A stretch of DNA of 64,000 nt. It comes from Brachybacterium tyrofermentans. Lineage in GTDB: Bacteria > Actinomycetota > Actinomycetes > Actinomycetales > Dermabacteraceae. Below are positions 8,575 through 18,639 of the stretch, one piece after another. The stretch is from the NCBI RefSeq assembly GCF_014897585.1, contig NZ_JABUXW010000015.1, positions 1 through 64,000 on the forward strand, in the 5' to 3' direction. A program made the translations under genes and the position numbers. The notes under the pieces were generated by a model. That model made no database searches. It was given only the letters and a program-made list of their open reading frames with translations, and was not told where the DNA came from. Each line of letters opens with the position of its first letter. Within the stretch, counting starts at the first letter, position 1.

Positions 8575-10340
8575 CGGCCCCGCTGCTCGAGCTGCGCGGG
8601 TACACCTTCCAGTACCGCGCGCAGGCCGAGCCGACCCTGCACGACATCGACCTCACGGTGCGGCGCGGCGAGAAGATCGCGATCGTCGGTGCCTCGGGAT
8701 CGGGGAAGTCGACGCTGCTCCATGCGCTCGACGGGCTGATCCCGCACCACTTCCGCGGCACCGCGAGCGGGACCGTGCGCGTGGCCGGGAACGATCCTGC
8801 CCAGGTGCCGCTCGTGGAGACGGCCACCGTGATCGGGACGGTGCTGCAGGACAGCAACAGCCAGTTCGTGGGGCTCACCGTGGCCGAGGACATCGCCTTC
8901 AGCCTCGAGAACCAGCAGGTCCCGCGCGCGGAGATGCCCTCGCGGATCAGGCGCGCCGCCGAGCTCGCCGGGATCGGCGACCGCCTGGAGGACGCCCCGC
9001 AGGCGCTCTCCGGCGGTCAGAAGCAGCGCGTGGCGATCGCCGGCGTGCTCGTCGACGACGTCGAGGTGCTGCTGCTGGACGAGCCGCTGGCGAACCTCGA
9101 CCCCGCCTCCGGGCGCGCCGCCGTGGAGCTCCTGGACGATCTGCACCGCGATCACGGCCGCACCATCGTGATGGTCGAGCATCGCCTCGAGGACGTCCTG
9201 CATCGCGACGTCGACCGGGTTGTGCTCATGAGCGACGGGCGCATCATCGCCGATGCCGCGCCCGACCAGGTCCTCGCCTCCGGCCTGCTCGAGGAGCATG
9301 GCATCCGGCCCCCGCTGCACGTCACCGCCCTGCGCTACGCCGGGGCGCCGGTCACGGCCGCGCAGCGACCCTCGCGCAGCACCGACATCGCCCTGACCAC
9401 CCAGCAGGTCGAGGCGGTGCGCGCCTGGGTGGAAGAGGGGTCGCCCGACGACGGCTCCGCCGACGCGCAGCGCTCCCGGGACGAGCGATCCGGGGATGCC
9501 GGCATCGCGCTGGACCTGCGGGACGTGCGCTGCGAGATCCCCGTCGGCCCCGACCGGAGCTCCGTGGTGCTCGAGGGCATCACCGCGCAGGTGCGCCGTG
9601 GAGAGATGCTCGGAGTGCTCGGGTCCAACGGCGCCGGCAAGTCGACCCTCGCCCGCGTGATCTGCGGCTTCGAGAGCCTCAGCGGCGGGGAGCTGCGCAT
9701 CGGCGCCGCCGACGCCCGCGGCTGGAGCCTCGCCGAGCGCGGCGAGCACATCGGCTTCGTGCTGCAGGAGCCCGGCCAGATGCTCTCCCGGCCGCTGGTC
9801 ACCGAGGAGATCGCGCTGGGACTGCGGGCCCGAGGCATCGGGGAGGACGAGATCGCCCGACGCACCACCATGGTGCTCGAGGCCTGCGGGCTCGCCCCGT
9901 TCCGCTCCTGGCCGGTCTCGGCGCTCAGCCACGGCCAGAAGAAGCGCGTGACCATCGCCTGCGTGCTCGCGCTCGAGCCCGAGGTGCTGATCCTCGACGA
10001 GCCCACCGCCGGGCAGGACTTCGCGCACTACACCGAGTTCATGGACTTCCTGCGCACGCTCCACGCCGCCGGGACCACGGTCCTGCTCATCACCCACGAC
10101 ATGCACCTCGCGCTCGAGTACGCCGACAGGGTGCTCGTGCTCTCGCAGGGCCACCTGCTGGCCGACGAGGACCCCGCCGTGGTGCTCACCGATCCGGCGC
10201 TCAGCGCCCGCGCCGACCTCGTGACCACCGGGCTGTACGACCTCGCCCGTCGCTGCGGCATCGAGGACCCCCACCGTCTCGTGCACCGCTTCGTCGCCGA
10301 GGACCGTGAGGTCCGGGCCGCCCAGGGGGATGCCGGATGA
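8571..10340 (+). CDS. ECF transporter ATPase with two ABC domains (EcfA1-EcfA2 fusion)
   Basis: A 589-residue cytoplasmic ATPase with two ABC cassettes in one chain. Domain 1 has Walker A GASGSGKST (about residue 41), signature LSGGQKQR and Walker B VLLLDEPLANLD. Domain 2 (from about residue 310) has GSNGAGKST, a degenerate signature LSHGQKKR and VLILDEPTAGQD. The fused build replaces the separate EcfA and EcfA' subunits and powers uptake together with the T and S proteins. A Ser/Asp/Glu-rich linker of about 50 residues joins the domains. The GTG start overlaps the S-component stop and its own stop overlaps ecfT by 4 bases. Confidence 0.93.
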   Translation: MTAPLLELRGYTFQYRAQAEPTLHDIDLTVRRGEKIAIVGASGSGKSTLLHALDGLIPHHFRGTASGTVRVAGNDPAQVPLVETATVIGTVLQDSNSQFVGLTVAEDIAFSLENQQVPRAEMPSRIRRAAELAGIGDRLEDAPQALSGGQKQRVAIAGVLVDDVEVLLLDEPLANLDPASGRAAVELLDDLHRDHGRTIVMVEHRLEDVLHRDVDRVVLMSDGRIIADAAPDQVLASGLLEEHGIRPPLHVTALRYAGAPVTAAQRPSRSTDIALTTQQVEAVRAWVEEGSPDDGSADAQRSRDERSGDAGIALDLRDVRCEIPVGPDRSSVVLEGITAQVRRGEMLGVLGSNGAGKSTLARVICGFESLSGGELRIGAADARGWSLAERGEHIGFVLQEPGQMLSRPLVTEEIALGLRARGIGEDEIARRTTMVLEACGLAPFRSWPVSALSHGQKKRVTIACVLALEPEVLILDEPTAGQDFAHYTEFMDFLRTLHAAGTTVLLITHDMHLALEYADRVLVLSQGHLLADEDPAVVLTDPALSARADLVTTGLYDLARRCGIEDPHRLVHRFVAEDREVRAAQGDAG

Positions 10341-11167
10341 GCAGTCCGCTGCTGGGATACGTCGACCGCGAGGGGCCCCTCCATGCCCTGTCCGGGGTCT
10401 CGAAGCTCGCCCTCGCCCTCGGCGTCGTGCTCGGCGCGATGATCGGCTTCGACGTGCGCTATCTCGCCGCAGTCGCGGCCGGTTCCCTCGTGCTGTGGGC
10501 GGTCTCCGGGGTGCGGCTGCGGGACCTCTCCGTGGTGCTCTGGCTGATCACGATCTTCATGGTCCTCAACAACATCGGGATCTTCCTGTTCGCACCGGGT
10601 TACGGCACGGAGCTGTTCGGCACGCGGCACCTGCTGCTGGATGGGCCCTGGCACTGGGACGTGACCTCCGAGCAGCTGTTCTACCAGCTCGCCGTCACGC
10701 TCAAGTACTTCGCGGTGCTGCCGGCCGTGCTGCTGTTCGTCGCCACCACCCGGCCGCCCGAGTTCGCCTCGTCGCTCGCCCGGCTCGGGGTGCCCTACCG
10801 GTTCGCCTATGCCGTCTCCCTCGCCCTGCGCTACATCCCCGACGTGCAGCGGGAGTTCCGCACCATCTCCCAGGCCCAGCAGGCGCGCGGGCTCGACACA
10901 TCCCGCGGCGCCGGTCTGCGCACCCGGGTGCGGAACCTCAGCTCCGTGCTGATGCCGCTGCTGCTGGGCACCTTCGACCGCATCGAGTCGGTCTCCGCCG
11001 CCATGGAGCTGCGCGGATTCGGGCGCGGGAGGCGTCGCACCTGGCTGGTCAGCACCCCCGTGCGCGGCCGCGATGTGCTGGTCATGCTCATCGCGGTGAT
11101 GCTCCTGGCGGTGCCGGTCGCGCTGCTCGTCGTCAACGGCGGGCGGTACTGGAACCCGTTCGTCTGA
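10337..11167 (+). CDS. ecfT: ECF transporter transmembrane T component
   Basis: A 276-residue EcfT protein. Hydrophobic helices at the N-terminus and C-terminus flank a cytoplasmic region carrying the two coupling motifs that dock on the ATPases: QQARGLD near residue 180 and AMELRGFGRG near residue 222. It begins inside the stop of the ATPase gene (ATGA) and ends the operon, just before a strong terminator hairpin. With the S component and fused ATPase this is a complete group II-style, but dedicated, ECF importer. Confidence 0.92.
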   Translation: MSSPLLGYVDREGPLHALSGVSKLALALGVVLGAMIGFDVRYLAAVAAGSLVLWAVSGVRLRDLSVVLWLITIFMVLNNIGIFLFAPGYGTELFGTRHLLLDGPWHWDVTSEQLFYQLAVTLKYFAVLPAVLLFVATTRPPEFASSLARLGVPYRFAYAVSLALRYIPDVQREFRTISQAQQARGLDTSRGAGLRTRVRNLSSVLMPLLLGTFDRIESVSAAMELRGFGRGRRRTWLVSTPVRGRDVLVMLIAVMLLAVPVALLVVNGGRYWNPFV

Positions 11168-11170
11168 TGC

Positions 11171-11206
11171 GGGGAGGGCCACGGCGTGATCGCCGTGGCC
11201 CTCCCC
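11171..11206 (+). terminator. Terminator of the DUF62-ECF operon
   Basis: A perfect 16-bp stem (11171-11186 with 11191-11206) with a 4-base loop TGAT begins 4 bases after the ecfT stop. The following gtctt is only weakly T-rich, as usual in GC-rich genomes. It could also end the convergent TRAP operon. Confidence 0.85.
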
Positions 11207-11284
11207 GTCTTGCCGTGGTCGGCTCCGTCATGCTGTCGAGCTCCCGCTCAGCGGGCGGGCCTCCTGCTCAGCGGGCGGCCGGCG

Positions 11285-12613
11285 TCATTCGCTGGACATC
11301 CCCAACAGGTTCGGGATGAGCATCGAGATCTGCGGGACGAACACGATCAGCAGCAGACCGATCACGAGCGGCACGTAGAACGGCAGCAGACGCATGATCA
11401 CCGGTTCGACCTTCATCCGCCCCACCCGGGCCCCGACGAACAGGATCACGCCGACCGGCGGGGTGATCGTGCCCAGGCACAGGTTGAAGGTGAGCATGAG
11501 GCCGAAGTGGATCGGATCCACGCCGAGCTCCAGCGCGACCGGAAGGAAGATCGGCGTGAAGATCAGGATCGCCGGCGTCGGATCCATGACCATGCCCACG
11601 ACCAGCAGCGCCAGCATCATCAGCAGCAGCACGATGATCGGGGAGCTCGAGACCCCCAGCAGCGCCGTGGCGATGAACTGCGGGATGGTCGCGTAGGCGA
11701 GCACCCAGCCCAGCACCCCGGAGACCGCGATCAGCAGCAGCACCACGGCGGTGGTGCGCGTGGCCGAGAGGATCACCGCCGGCAGCTTCTTCACGGTCAG
11801 CTCGCGGTAGAGGAAGCCCAGCACCAGCGAGTAGACCACCGCGATCACCGCGGACTCCGTCGCCGTGAAGAACCCGGCCACCAGACCGCCGATGACGATC
11901 ACCATCATGAAGACGGCGGGCACGGCGGCGAGCAACGTGCGCAGTGCGGTGGCGAGGGTGAGCTCGCCGCGTGCGGCGCCGTCGTCGGACCCCACCAGCG
12001 CAGGGTTGCGCCTGGCGGCCAGCCAGACCATGACGACGCAGGCGAGCATCCACACCAGGCCCGGGCCGTAGCCGGCGGCGAACAGCGTCGCCACCGAGGT
12101 CGAGGAGACCAGCGAGTACACGATCAGCGTGTTCGACGGCGCGATCAGCATGCCCGACGGGGCAGAGGCGACGTTCGCCGCCGCGGCGAAGGCCGGGTCG
12201 TAGCCCTCCTTGCGCTGCCGGGGCCCGAGGATGCCGCCCACCGCCGCGGCCGAGGCCACGGCCGCGCCGGAGACGGACCCGAACAGGGCGTTGGCGACCA
12301 CGTTGGTCTGGGCGAGGGAGCCGGGCATCCGGCCCACCAGCACCTTCGCGGCGTCGATCAGCCGGGCGGCGACCCCGCCGGTGTTCATGAGCTGACCGGC
12401 CAGCACGAAGAACGGGATCGCGAGCAGGGAGAACGAGTTCGCGCCGGTGAACATCTGCTGGGCGGAGACGAACACAGCCGGCTCGACGCCGATGACGGCG
12501 ATGAGCGCCACCACGGAGGGCAGGCCGATCGCGATGGCGATGGGGGCGCCGATGGCGATGAGGACGAGGATGCCGATGATCAGGATGATCCCGGCGAGCA
12601 TGGCGGGATCCAT
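11285..12613 (-). CDS. TRAP transporter large permease subunit (DctM family)
   Basis: A 442-residue polytopic protein with about 12 hydrophobic segments, matching the DctM/ion-transporter superfamily: VEPAVFVSAQQMFTGANSF early, GSVSGAAVASAAAVGG near residue 110, and the ending LGTITPPVGVILFVGA. It forms the Na+-coupled channel of a tripartite ATP-independent periplasmic (TRAP) importer. It is the last gene of the operon, 2 bases after dctQ. TRAP systems mostly import C4-dicarboxylates, sialic acid, ectoine or other organic acids; the substrate is not readable here. Confidence 0.93.
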   Translation of the reverse strand: MDPAMLAGIILIIGILVLIAIGAPIAIAIGLPSVVALIAVIGVEPAVFVSAQQMFTGANSFSLLAIPFFVLAGQLMNTGGVAARLIDAAKVLVGRMPGSLAQTNVVANALFGSVSGAAVASAAAVGGILGPRQRKEGYDPAFAAAANVASAPSGMLIAPSNTLIVYSLVSSTSVATLFAAGYGPGLVWMLACVVMVWLAARRNPALVGSDDGAARGELTLATALRTLLAAVPAVFMMVIVIGGLVAGFFTATESAVIAVVYSLVLGFLYRELTVKKLPAVILSATRTTAVVLLLIAVSGVLGWVLAYATIPQFIATALLGVSSSPIIVLLLMMLALLVVGMVMDPTPAILIFTPIFLPVALELGVDPIHFGLMLTFNLCLGTITPPVGVILFVGARVGRMKVEPVIMRLLPFYVPLVIGLLLIVFVPQISMLIPNLLGMSSE

Positions 12614-12615
12614 GA

Positions 12616-13257
12616 TCAGTGCTCCTTCTCGGTGTCGGGGCGGGAACCGGGACCTGCGGCAGGATCGACCCCGCCGCCCTGGTCATAGTTCTGGCCGTGG
12701 CCCTGGCCCTGATCCTGGACGACGGCGGCGGCAGCCGCGGCGCCTGAGCTCTCGGCCGCCTCGTCGTCGGTCTCCTCGAGCGGGGCGAGGTCATCGCCGC
12801 GCACGGCGAGCACGAGGTCCTCGAGGGCCAGGAAGGCGATCATCAGGCCCGTGACGGGCAGGGCGAGGTACATCAGCCCCACGGTGAACGGGAAGCCGGG
12901 GATCACCTGGTCCCAGGACATCGACATCCCGCGGATGCCTCCCCACACCATGACGAGCACGGCGAAGGCGAGGGTGCATCCCTGCACGAGGACGATGAGC
13001 ACGTGGCGGGCGACGCCCGGGGCGCGCAGAGCCAGGAAGTCGACGGCGATGTGGCCGCGCTCCCCGAAGACCAGCGTGGCGGCGAAGAGGCTCAGCCACA
13101 CGAACATGTACTGGGCGGTGACGGTGGTCCAGGGGCTCGGTGCGCCGAGGACCTGGCGGGTGAACACCTGCCAGACCACGACCAGCACGAGCACCGAGAA
13201 CAGCACGATGCACAGCACCTTGAGGACGGAGAGCAGTCCTTCACGGATGGTCAGCAT
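12616..13257 (-). CDS. TRAP transporter small permease subunit (DctQ family)
   Basis: A 213-residue protein with four transmembrane segments in its first ~155 residues (VLVVVWQVFTRQVLG in helix 1, FVWLSLFAATLVFGERGHIAVD in the characteristic loop), the DctQ pattern. The C-terminal ~45 residues are an unusual cytoplasmic tail rich in Glu, Ala and then Gln/Gly (QDQGQGHGQNYDQGG), absent from typical DctQ proteins. The ATG shares its A with the stop of the upstream dctP gene (TGATG), showing translational coupling. Confidence 0.9.
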   Translation of the reverse strand: MLTIREGLLSVLKVLCIVLFSVLVLVVVWQVFTRQVLGAPSPWTTVTAQYMFVWLSLFAATLVFGERGHIAVDFLALRAPGVARHVLIVLVQGCTLAFAVLVMVWGGIRGMSMSWDQVIPGFPFTVGLMYLALPVTGLMIAFLALEDLVLAVRGDDLAPLEETDDEAAESSGAAAAAAVVQDQGQGHGQNYDQGGGVDPAAGPGSRPDTEKEH

Positions 13258-14357
13258 CAGGCACCTTCCTTCTCGCTCACGGCGCGGATCGCGTCGTAGA
13301 GGGCGATGTCCGCGGGGTCCTCGAGGATCGACAGCCCGGTCTCCTCGATGATCGGCAGGAACACCCCGGGATCGGGCTCGGTGATGACGACGCCGCGGTC
13401 GAGCATCTCCTGGACGGCGTCGGAGGTCTGCTGCTTCCAGATCTCGACGAACTCGCTCTGGGTGAGAGCCCAGGCCTCGCGCACGGCGTCGCTGTCCGCC
13501 TCGTCCATCTCCTCGAGGAGGTCCGTGTTGGCGAGCAGGAAGTCGAAGCCCACGAGATGGTTGGTCATCGTGAAGTGCTTGGCGACCTCGTAGTGGCGCT
13601 GGGTGACATAGGAGATCTCGTTGTTCTCCGCGCCGTCGAGCACGCCGGCCTGCAGGCCCGTGTACACCTCGCTGTACGCCATCGGGGTGGGCACCCCGCC
13701 CATGCTGGTGATCAGGCGCAGGAAGATCTCGGACTCCTGCACGCGGATCTTCATCCCGGCCAGGTCCTCCGGAGTCTCGATCGGACCCGTCGCGGTGTAG
13801 AGGTGCCGACCTCCCTGCGTGTATCCGCCGAGCACGGAGAGCCGCTTCTGCGGCTCGAGCGAGGCGAACAGCTCACCGACGATCGAGTCGTCGAGCATGA
13901 CGCGGTTCTGGTGGTCGATGTCGTCGAACACCCCCGCCACGTTCATCGGGAGGAAGCGGGGCGAGGAGTTCTCGATCTGGGTGCCGGAGATGACAGCCAT
14001 GTCGATCGCGCCGTCGGAGACCAGCTGCACCGTCTCCTGCTGGTCGCCCAGCGAGTTGTTCGCGTAGACGCGGGCACCGTAGCGGCCGTCGGTGGCCTCG
14101 GCGATGCGCTCGCCGAAGGAGATCAGCGAGCCGTAGCTGGGGTGCGACTCCGCCTGTCCCAGCGAGATGGACAGGACCCTGTCCACATCGGTCACGGCGC
14201 CCTCCTGGGTGGCGCAGCCTCCGAGCAGCGCGGTGCCGGCGCCGAGGACCGGGAGGGACCTCAGGAATCTCCGACGCCCCACTCCTTCCCGGGCTCCGTG
14301 ACGGGGACCGGCGAGCGAGCGGGGAGCTCCTCGACGGCGGGACGGTGGTGTTCGCAC
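13257..14357 (-). CDS. TRAP transporter solute-binding lipoprotein (DctP family)
   Basis: A 366-residue extracytoplasmic receptor for the TRAP importer. The N-terminus has a Tat-like GRRRFLRS (residues 27-34), a hydrophobic segment and the lipobox LLGGC (Cys48), so it is probably exported folded and lipid-anchored. The DctP fold shows GDQQETVQLVSDGAIDMAVIS, the conserved substrate-Arg region MKIRVQES near residue 210, and AYSEVYTGLQAGVLDGAENN. The GTG start at 14357 is preceded by GAGGAGGA. First gene of the operon dctP-dctQ-dctM. Confidence 0.92.
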   Translation of the reverse strand: MRTPPSRRRGAPRSLAGPRHGAREGVGRRRFLRSLPVLGAGTALLGGCATQEGAVTDVDRVLSISLGQAESHPSYGSLISFGERIAEATDGRYGARVYANNSLGDQQETVQLVSDGAIDMAVISGTQIENSSPRFLPMNVAGVFDDIDHQNRVMLDDSIVGELFASLEPQKRLSVLGGYTQGGRHLYTATGPIETPEDLAGMKIRVQESEIFLRLITSMGGVPTPMAYSEVYTGLQAGVLDGAENNEISYVTQRHYEVAKHFTMTNHLVGFDFLLANTDLLEEMDEADSDAVREAWALTQSEFVEIWKQQTSDAVQEMLDRGVVITEPDPGVFLPIIEETGLSILEDPADIALYDAIRAVSEKEGA

Positions 14358-14678
14358 TGCATTCCTCCTCGAATGACGTCGCCGGACCGCGGTGCTGCCA
14401 CGGCGCGGGCGCGCGCTCGCAGCCGCGATGCCGAGTGTGGCGGCGGTCCACGAGCGCTCCAGGGCCGAGCTGCGATGCGTCGTGCGGGTCCTATGCAGGA
14501 GCCCTCACCGGCTCGTTGTCGAGCCCGAAGGCGACAATGCCCGGTCGCATCGCGTGGTCGACCTCGGTCAGGGTGCCAGTCGCCGAGAAACCGGTCTCAC
14601 GCGTTGCCGAGCATTGCCATCACCAGGAGGTGGTGAGATGAATCCCGCCGGCGCACATCGCCTGGCATGCTGGGGCGC
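14358..14678. other. Divergent promoter region of TRAP operon and membrane protein
   Basis: 321 bases without a convincing gene. A short inverted repeat TTGTCG (14516-14521) and CGACAA (14532-14537) could be an operator. An AGGAGG with an ATG at 14638 would open a 62-codon frame overlapping the next gene out of frame, which I do not accept as coding. Confidence 0.4.
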
Positions 14679-15509
14679 ATGGCGACGCCACCCAGCACTG
14701 CCGCTCACGCTCCCGCGCGGAGCACACCCCGGATCGGTGTGCTGCCGGCGGCGGGCGTCTCCGCCTCGGCCTTCCTGCTGTTCGGTCTCCAGCTCGCCGG
14801 GTGGGGGCACGGGCTGCTCCTCCTGAGCCTGCTGGGCGCCTTCCTCGTGTCCCGGGAGCTCGGCAAGGACCTGTCCCTGATCGGCCTCGGGATCGCCATC
14901 GTCTCGACCACCTCGGTGAAGGCGGATGTGGACTGGGACCGGTTCTTCACCATCGGCACCGTGCTGATCCTCGCCGTCTCCGCACCGCTGCTGGTGGACC
15001 GCCTGGTGCTGCGTCGCCGAGCGATCCGCTTCCCCTGGCTCTCCGGGGGGTCATGGAACCGATGGCAGCTGGGATATATCGTCGCCGTCCCCGTGCTGGG
15101 CTGGCTGATCCTGCCCTACTACTTCATCACCTCGGGCGCCTACGAGAACTGGCCCCACATCACCGATGGCGGCGCGCTGGCACGATTCTTCGTCGGCGTG
15201 AACTTCGTGGGCACCTGGGACGAGCTGTTCTTCATCTGCACCTGCTTCGCCCTGCTGTACCGCCATTTCCCGCTCTGGACGGCGAACATCCTGCAGGCGG
15301 TCATCTTCGTCTCGTTCCTGTGGGAGCTCGGCTACCAGGAATGGGGGCCGCTGCTCACCGCCCCCTTCGCACTGCTGCAGGGGTGGCTGTTCTCCCGCAC
15401 CGGCTCGCTGCTGTACGTGCTGATCGTGCACCTGCTGTTCGACGTGATGGTCTTCCTCGCCATCGTCCATGCACACAATCCCGGCGCGATCCCGATCTTC
15501 CTCGTCTGA
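14679..15509 (+). CDS. CPBP-like intramembrane protein, degenerate active site
   Basis: A 276-residue membrane protein with about eight helices. The C-terminal half resembles the CPBP (Abi, type II CAAX-protease-like) family: GTWDELFFICTC sits where EExxxR is expected, and HLLFDVMVF matches the last HxxxN/D motif. The Arg of motif 1 is replaced by Ile and the middle His motif (FVSFLWELG) is absent, so peptidase activity is doubtful. Start at the second ATG (14679) because a CATGCT hexamer lies 7 bases upstream; an in-frame ATG at 14667 adds four residues. Function unknown. Confidence 0.65.
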   Translation: MATPPSTAAHAPARSTPRIGVLPAAGVSASAFLLFGLQLAGWGHGLLLLSLLGAFLVSRELGKDLSLIGLGIAIVSTTSVKADVDWDRFFTIGTVLILAVSAPLLVDRLVLRRRAIRFPWLSGGSWNRWQLGYIVAVPVLGWLILPYYFITSGAYENWPHITDGGALARFFVGVNFVGTWDELFFICTCFALLYRHFPLWTANILQAVIFVSFLWELGYQEWGPLLTAPFALLQGWLFSRTGSLLYVLIVHLLFDVMVFLAIVHAHNPGAIPIFLV

Positions 15510-15590
15510 GCCGGGCCCAGCCGAGCCGGGCTGGGCCGGGTTAGGCCGGGCCGGGCTGGGCTTGGCCGAGTCGGCTGCGTCGGCTGGACC
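15505..15590. repeat. Degenerate GC-rich repeat over the stop codon
   Basis: Imperfect copies of gagccgggct and gggccgggct run from the stop codon of the preceding gene to about 15590. The TGA stop at 15507-15509 is part of the first unit. Confidence 0.7.
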
Positions 15591-15598
15591 GAGCCGGC

Positions 15599-16060
15599 TC
15601 AGCGGCCGGCGAGCACGTCGCGGATCGCCGCGAGCGTTGCCGGGATCCCGGTGCGCGCGGCCTGCTGACGCAGAGCGATCTCCTCTTCGGCGCGGTCGCC
15701 GTAGCGCTCGGCGAAGACCTCTTCGAAGTACGGCGTGGTGCGCGTGTACTCGGTGAGCTCCGTCCCGCCGGCTGCGGACGGTCGCATCCGGTATCCCCAC
15801 TCCGCGCGGCCGGGTCCCACCGACCAGGCGAAGTGCTCGCCCGGGGTGGCCACGATGACCTCCGAGGTGGTCTCCCAGGTGCGCTCCGGGGTGCGGTTGA
15901 ACCCGGTGAAGCGGGCGCCCACCCCTCTCTGCTCGTCCTCCCACTCGCACCTGAGGCACTGCTGGCTCCACTCCCCCGTCCGCGTGACATCGCTGAGCAG
16001 CGCGTACACCTCGTCCGGCGCGGCCGGAACGACGATCGAATCCTTCATCTCATAGGTCAT
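15599..16060 (-). CDS. SRPBCC (START-like) domain protein
   Basis: A 153-residue single-domain protein of the polyketide cyclase/START-like superfamily. It begins with the typical DSIVVPAAPDEVYALLSDVTRTGEWS, followed by GARFTGFNR and the strand GTELTEYTRTT; the fold forms a hydrophobic ligand pocket. In Actinobacteria such proteins bind lipids or polyketides or serve unknown cytoplasmic roles. A GACAAT hexamer lies 6 bases upstream of the ATG, suggesting a leaderless transcript. It stands alone between a convergent membrane protein gene and groEL. Confidence 0.85.
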   Translation of the reverse strand: MTYEMKDSIVVPAAPDEVYALLSDVTRTGEWSQQCLRCEWEDEQRGVGARFTGFNRTPERTWETTSEVIVATPGEHFAWSVGPGRAEWGYRMRPSAAGGTELTEYTRTTPYFEEVFAERYGDRAEEEIALRQQAARTGIPATLAAIRDVLAGR

Positions 16061-16066
16061 GGCGCC

Positions 16067-16072
16067 ATTGTC
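16067..16072 (-). promoter_or_regulatory. Candidate leaderless -10 (GACAAT)
   Basis: On the minus strand GACAAT ends 6 bases before the SRPBCC start codon at 16060. It differs from TANNNT only in the first base. Confidence 0.35.
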
Positions 16073-16318
16073 CCCGTGACCGGCGGCACTGCGGACCGGG
16101 TGAGCAGTCCGGGATCTCGACCAGGCGCCCGCGGGCGGATCCCGGATCCGGACGCCGCAGGGACGGCCGATCCGGTCTCGGGGGCGGGTCGGTCAGCTGC
16201 CGATCTGATCTCGGATGGGGGCAACGGCGTCGAATGTCGTCAGCGGATGGTGCGCCGCTCACCCCGACCCGGCACCGCCCCTCAGCCGCCCTCAGCTCGT
16301 CCCTGCTGCACAGCGGGA
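16073..16318. other. Intergenic region without a supported gene
   Basis: Between the SRPBCC gene start and the long palindrome at 16319 several short open frames exist, but none has a ribosome site or recognisable protein features. Confidence 0.4.
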
Positions 16319-16393
16319 TACGAGCTTTCGTCTCCCGGCGAGGGCTCACGCTCCCCTGAGCCGCGAGCCCTCGCCCGGTGACGACAGTTCGTA
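16319..16393. repeat. Long imperfect palindrome (29-bp arms)
   Basis: Arms 16319-16347 and 16365-16393 are complementary at 25 of 29 positions around a 17-base spacer that itself holds GCTC-CCCT-GAGC. No gene starts within it, and the groEL terminator lies about 105 bases further on. It could be a structured RNA, a terminator-like element or a protein-binding cruciform. Confidence 0.85.
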
Positions 16394-16497
16394 CGAGACA
16401 CGGAGGATGTCTCAGGGACCGCTCGGGCGGCACAACGGCCAGGCACCCAGGGAACGCTCCGGCAGCACAGCGGGAATGCACCCCGAGGCACAGTGAA

Positions 16498-16529
16498 GGG
16501 CCCCGATCCTCCGGAGAGGATCGGGGCCC
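16498..16529 (-). terminator. groEL terminator
   Basis: A perfect 13-bp stem (16498-16510 with 16517-16529) and a 6-base loop lie about 100 bases beyond the groEL stop, which is transcribed leftwards. It is followed on that strand by ttcac. Confidence 0.8.
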
Positions 16530-16629
16530 TTGACGCTCAGGAGAGCGGTGCGTGATCAGCCCTGGGACTGTTCCCGCCGTGCCGGTCCCCTGCCGCGGGG
16601 AAGCCCGCGACAGGTCGACCAGCAGGGGA

Positions 16630-18480
<1,851 letters not shown>

Positions 18481-18483
18481 AAC

Positions 18484-18489
18484 ATCATA
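18484..18489 (-). promoter_or_regulatory. groEL -10 element TATGAT
   Basis: TATGAT on the minus strand overlaps the edge of the upstream CIRCE by two bases and lies between the two operators, so HrcA bound there would block RNA polymerase. TTAGCA at 18509-18514 is a possible -35 (19-base spacing). Confidence 0.5.
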
Positions 18490-18514
18490 AGCACTCGGAG
18501 CCGGAGAGTGCTAA
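18488..18514. promoter_or_regulatory. CIRCE operator (HrcA site) of groEL
   Basis: taagcactc-N9-gagtgctaa: the right arm is a perfect match to the CIRCE consensus and the left arm differs at one base. CIRCE is the binding site of the heat-shock repressor HrcA, so groEL should be induced on heat shock. Confidence 0.92.
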
Positions 18515-18576
18515 CTCCAGAGGCCCGGATCCCACCATTCCGCTCTGGGCCGACCGGAATCACAGCAGACAGCAGA

Positions 18577-18615
18577 ACGCGCGCCGCCCGTTCCGGTGGG
18601 AAGAGCGGCGCGCGT
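18577..18615 (-). terminator. Terminator after the LytR_C gene
   Basis: A perfect 11-bp stem (18577-18587 with 18605-18615) lies 25 bases beyond the stop at 18640; the loop itself can pair TTCC with GGAA. Confidence 0.7.
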
Positions 18616-18639
18616 CCGAAGTGCTGAGTGCGGCGGCGA

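Noticed and set aside
14638-14826. A 62-codon frame starting at an ATG with a good AGGAGG, overlapping the CPBP-like gene
   Set aside because: It reads through the CPBP gene out of frame and its product (Pro/Arg/Ser/Cys-rich) looks non-coding.
16061-16497. Several short open frames on both strands between the SRPBCC gene and the groEL terminator
   Set aside because: None has a ribosome site or protein-like composition, and the palindrome at 16319-16393 cuts across them.
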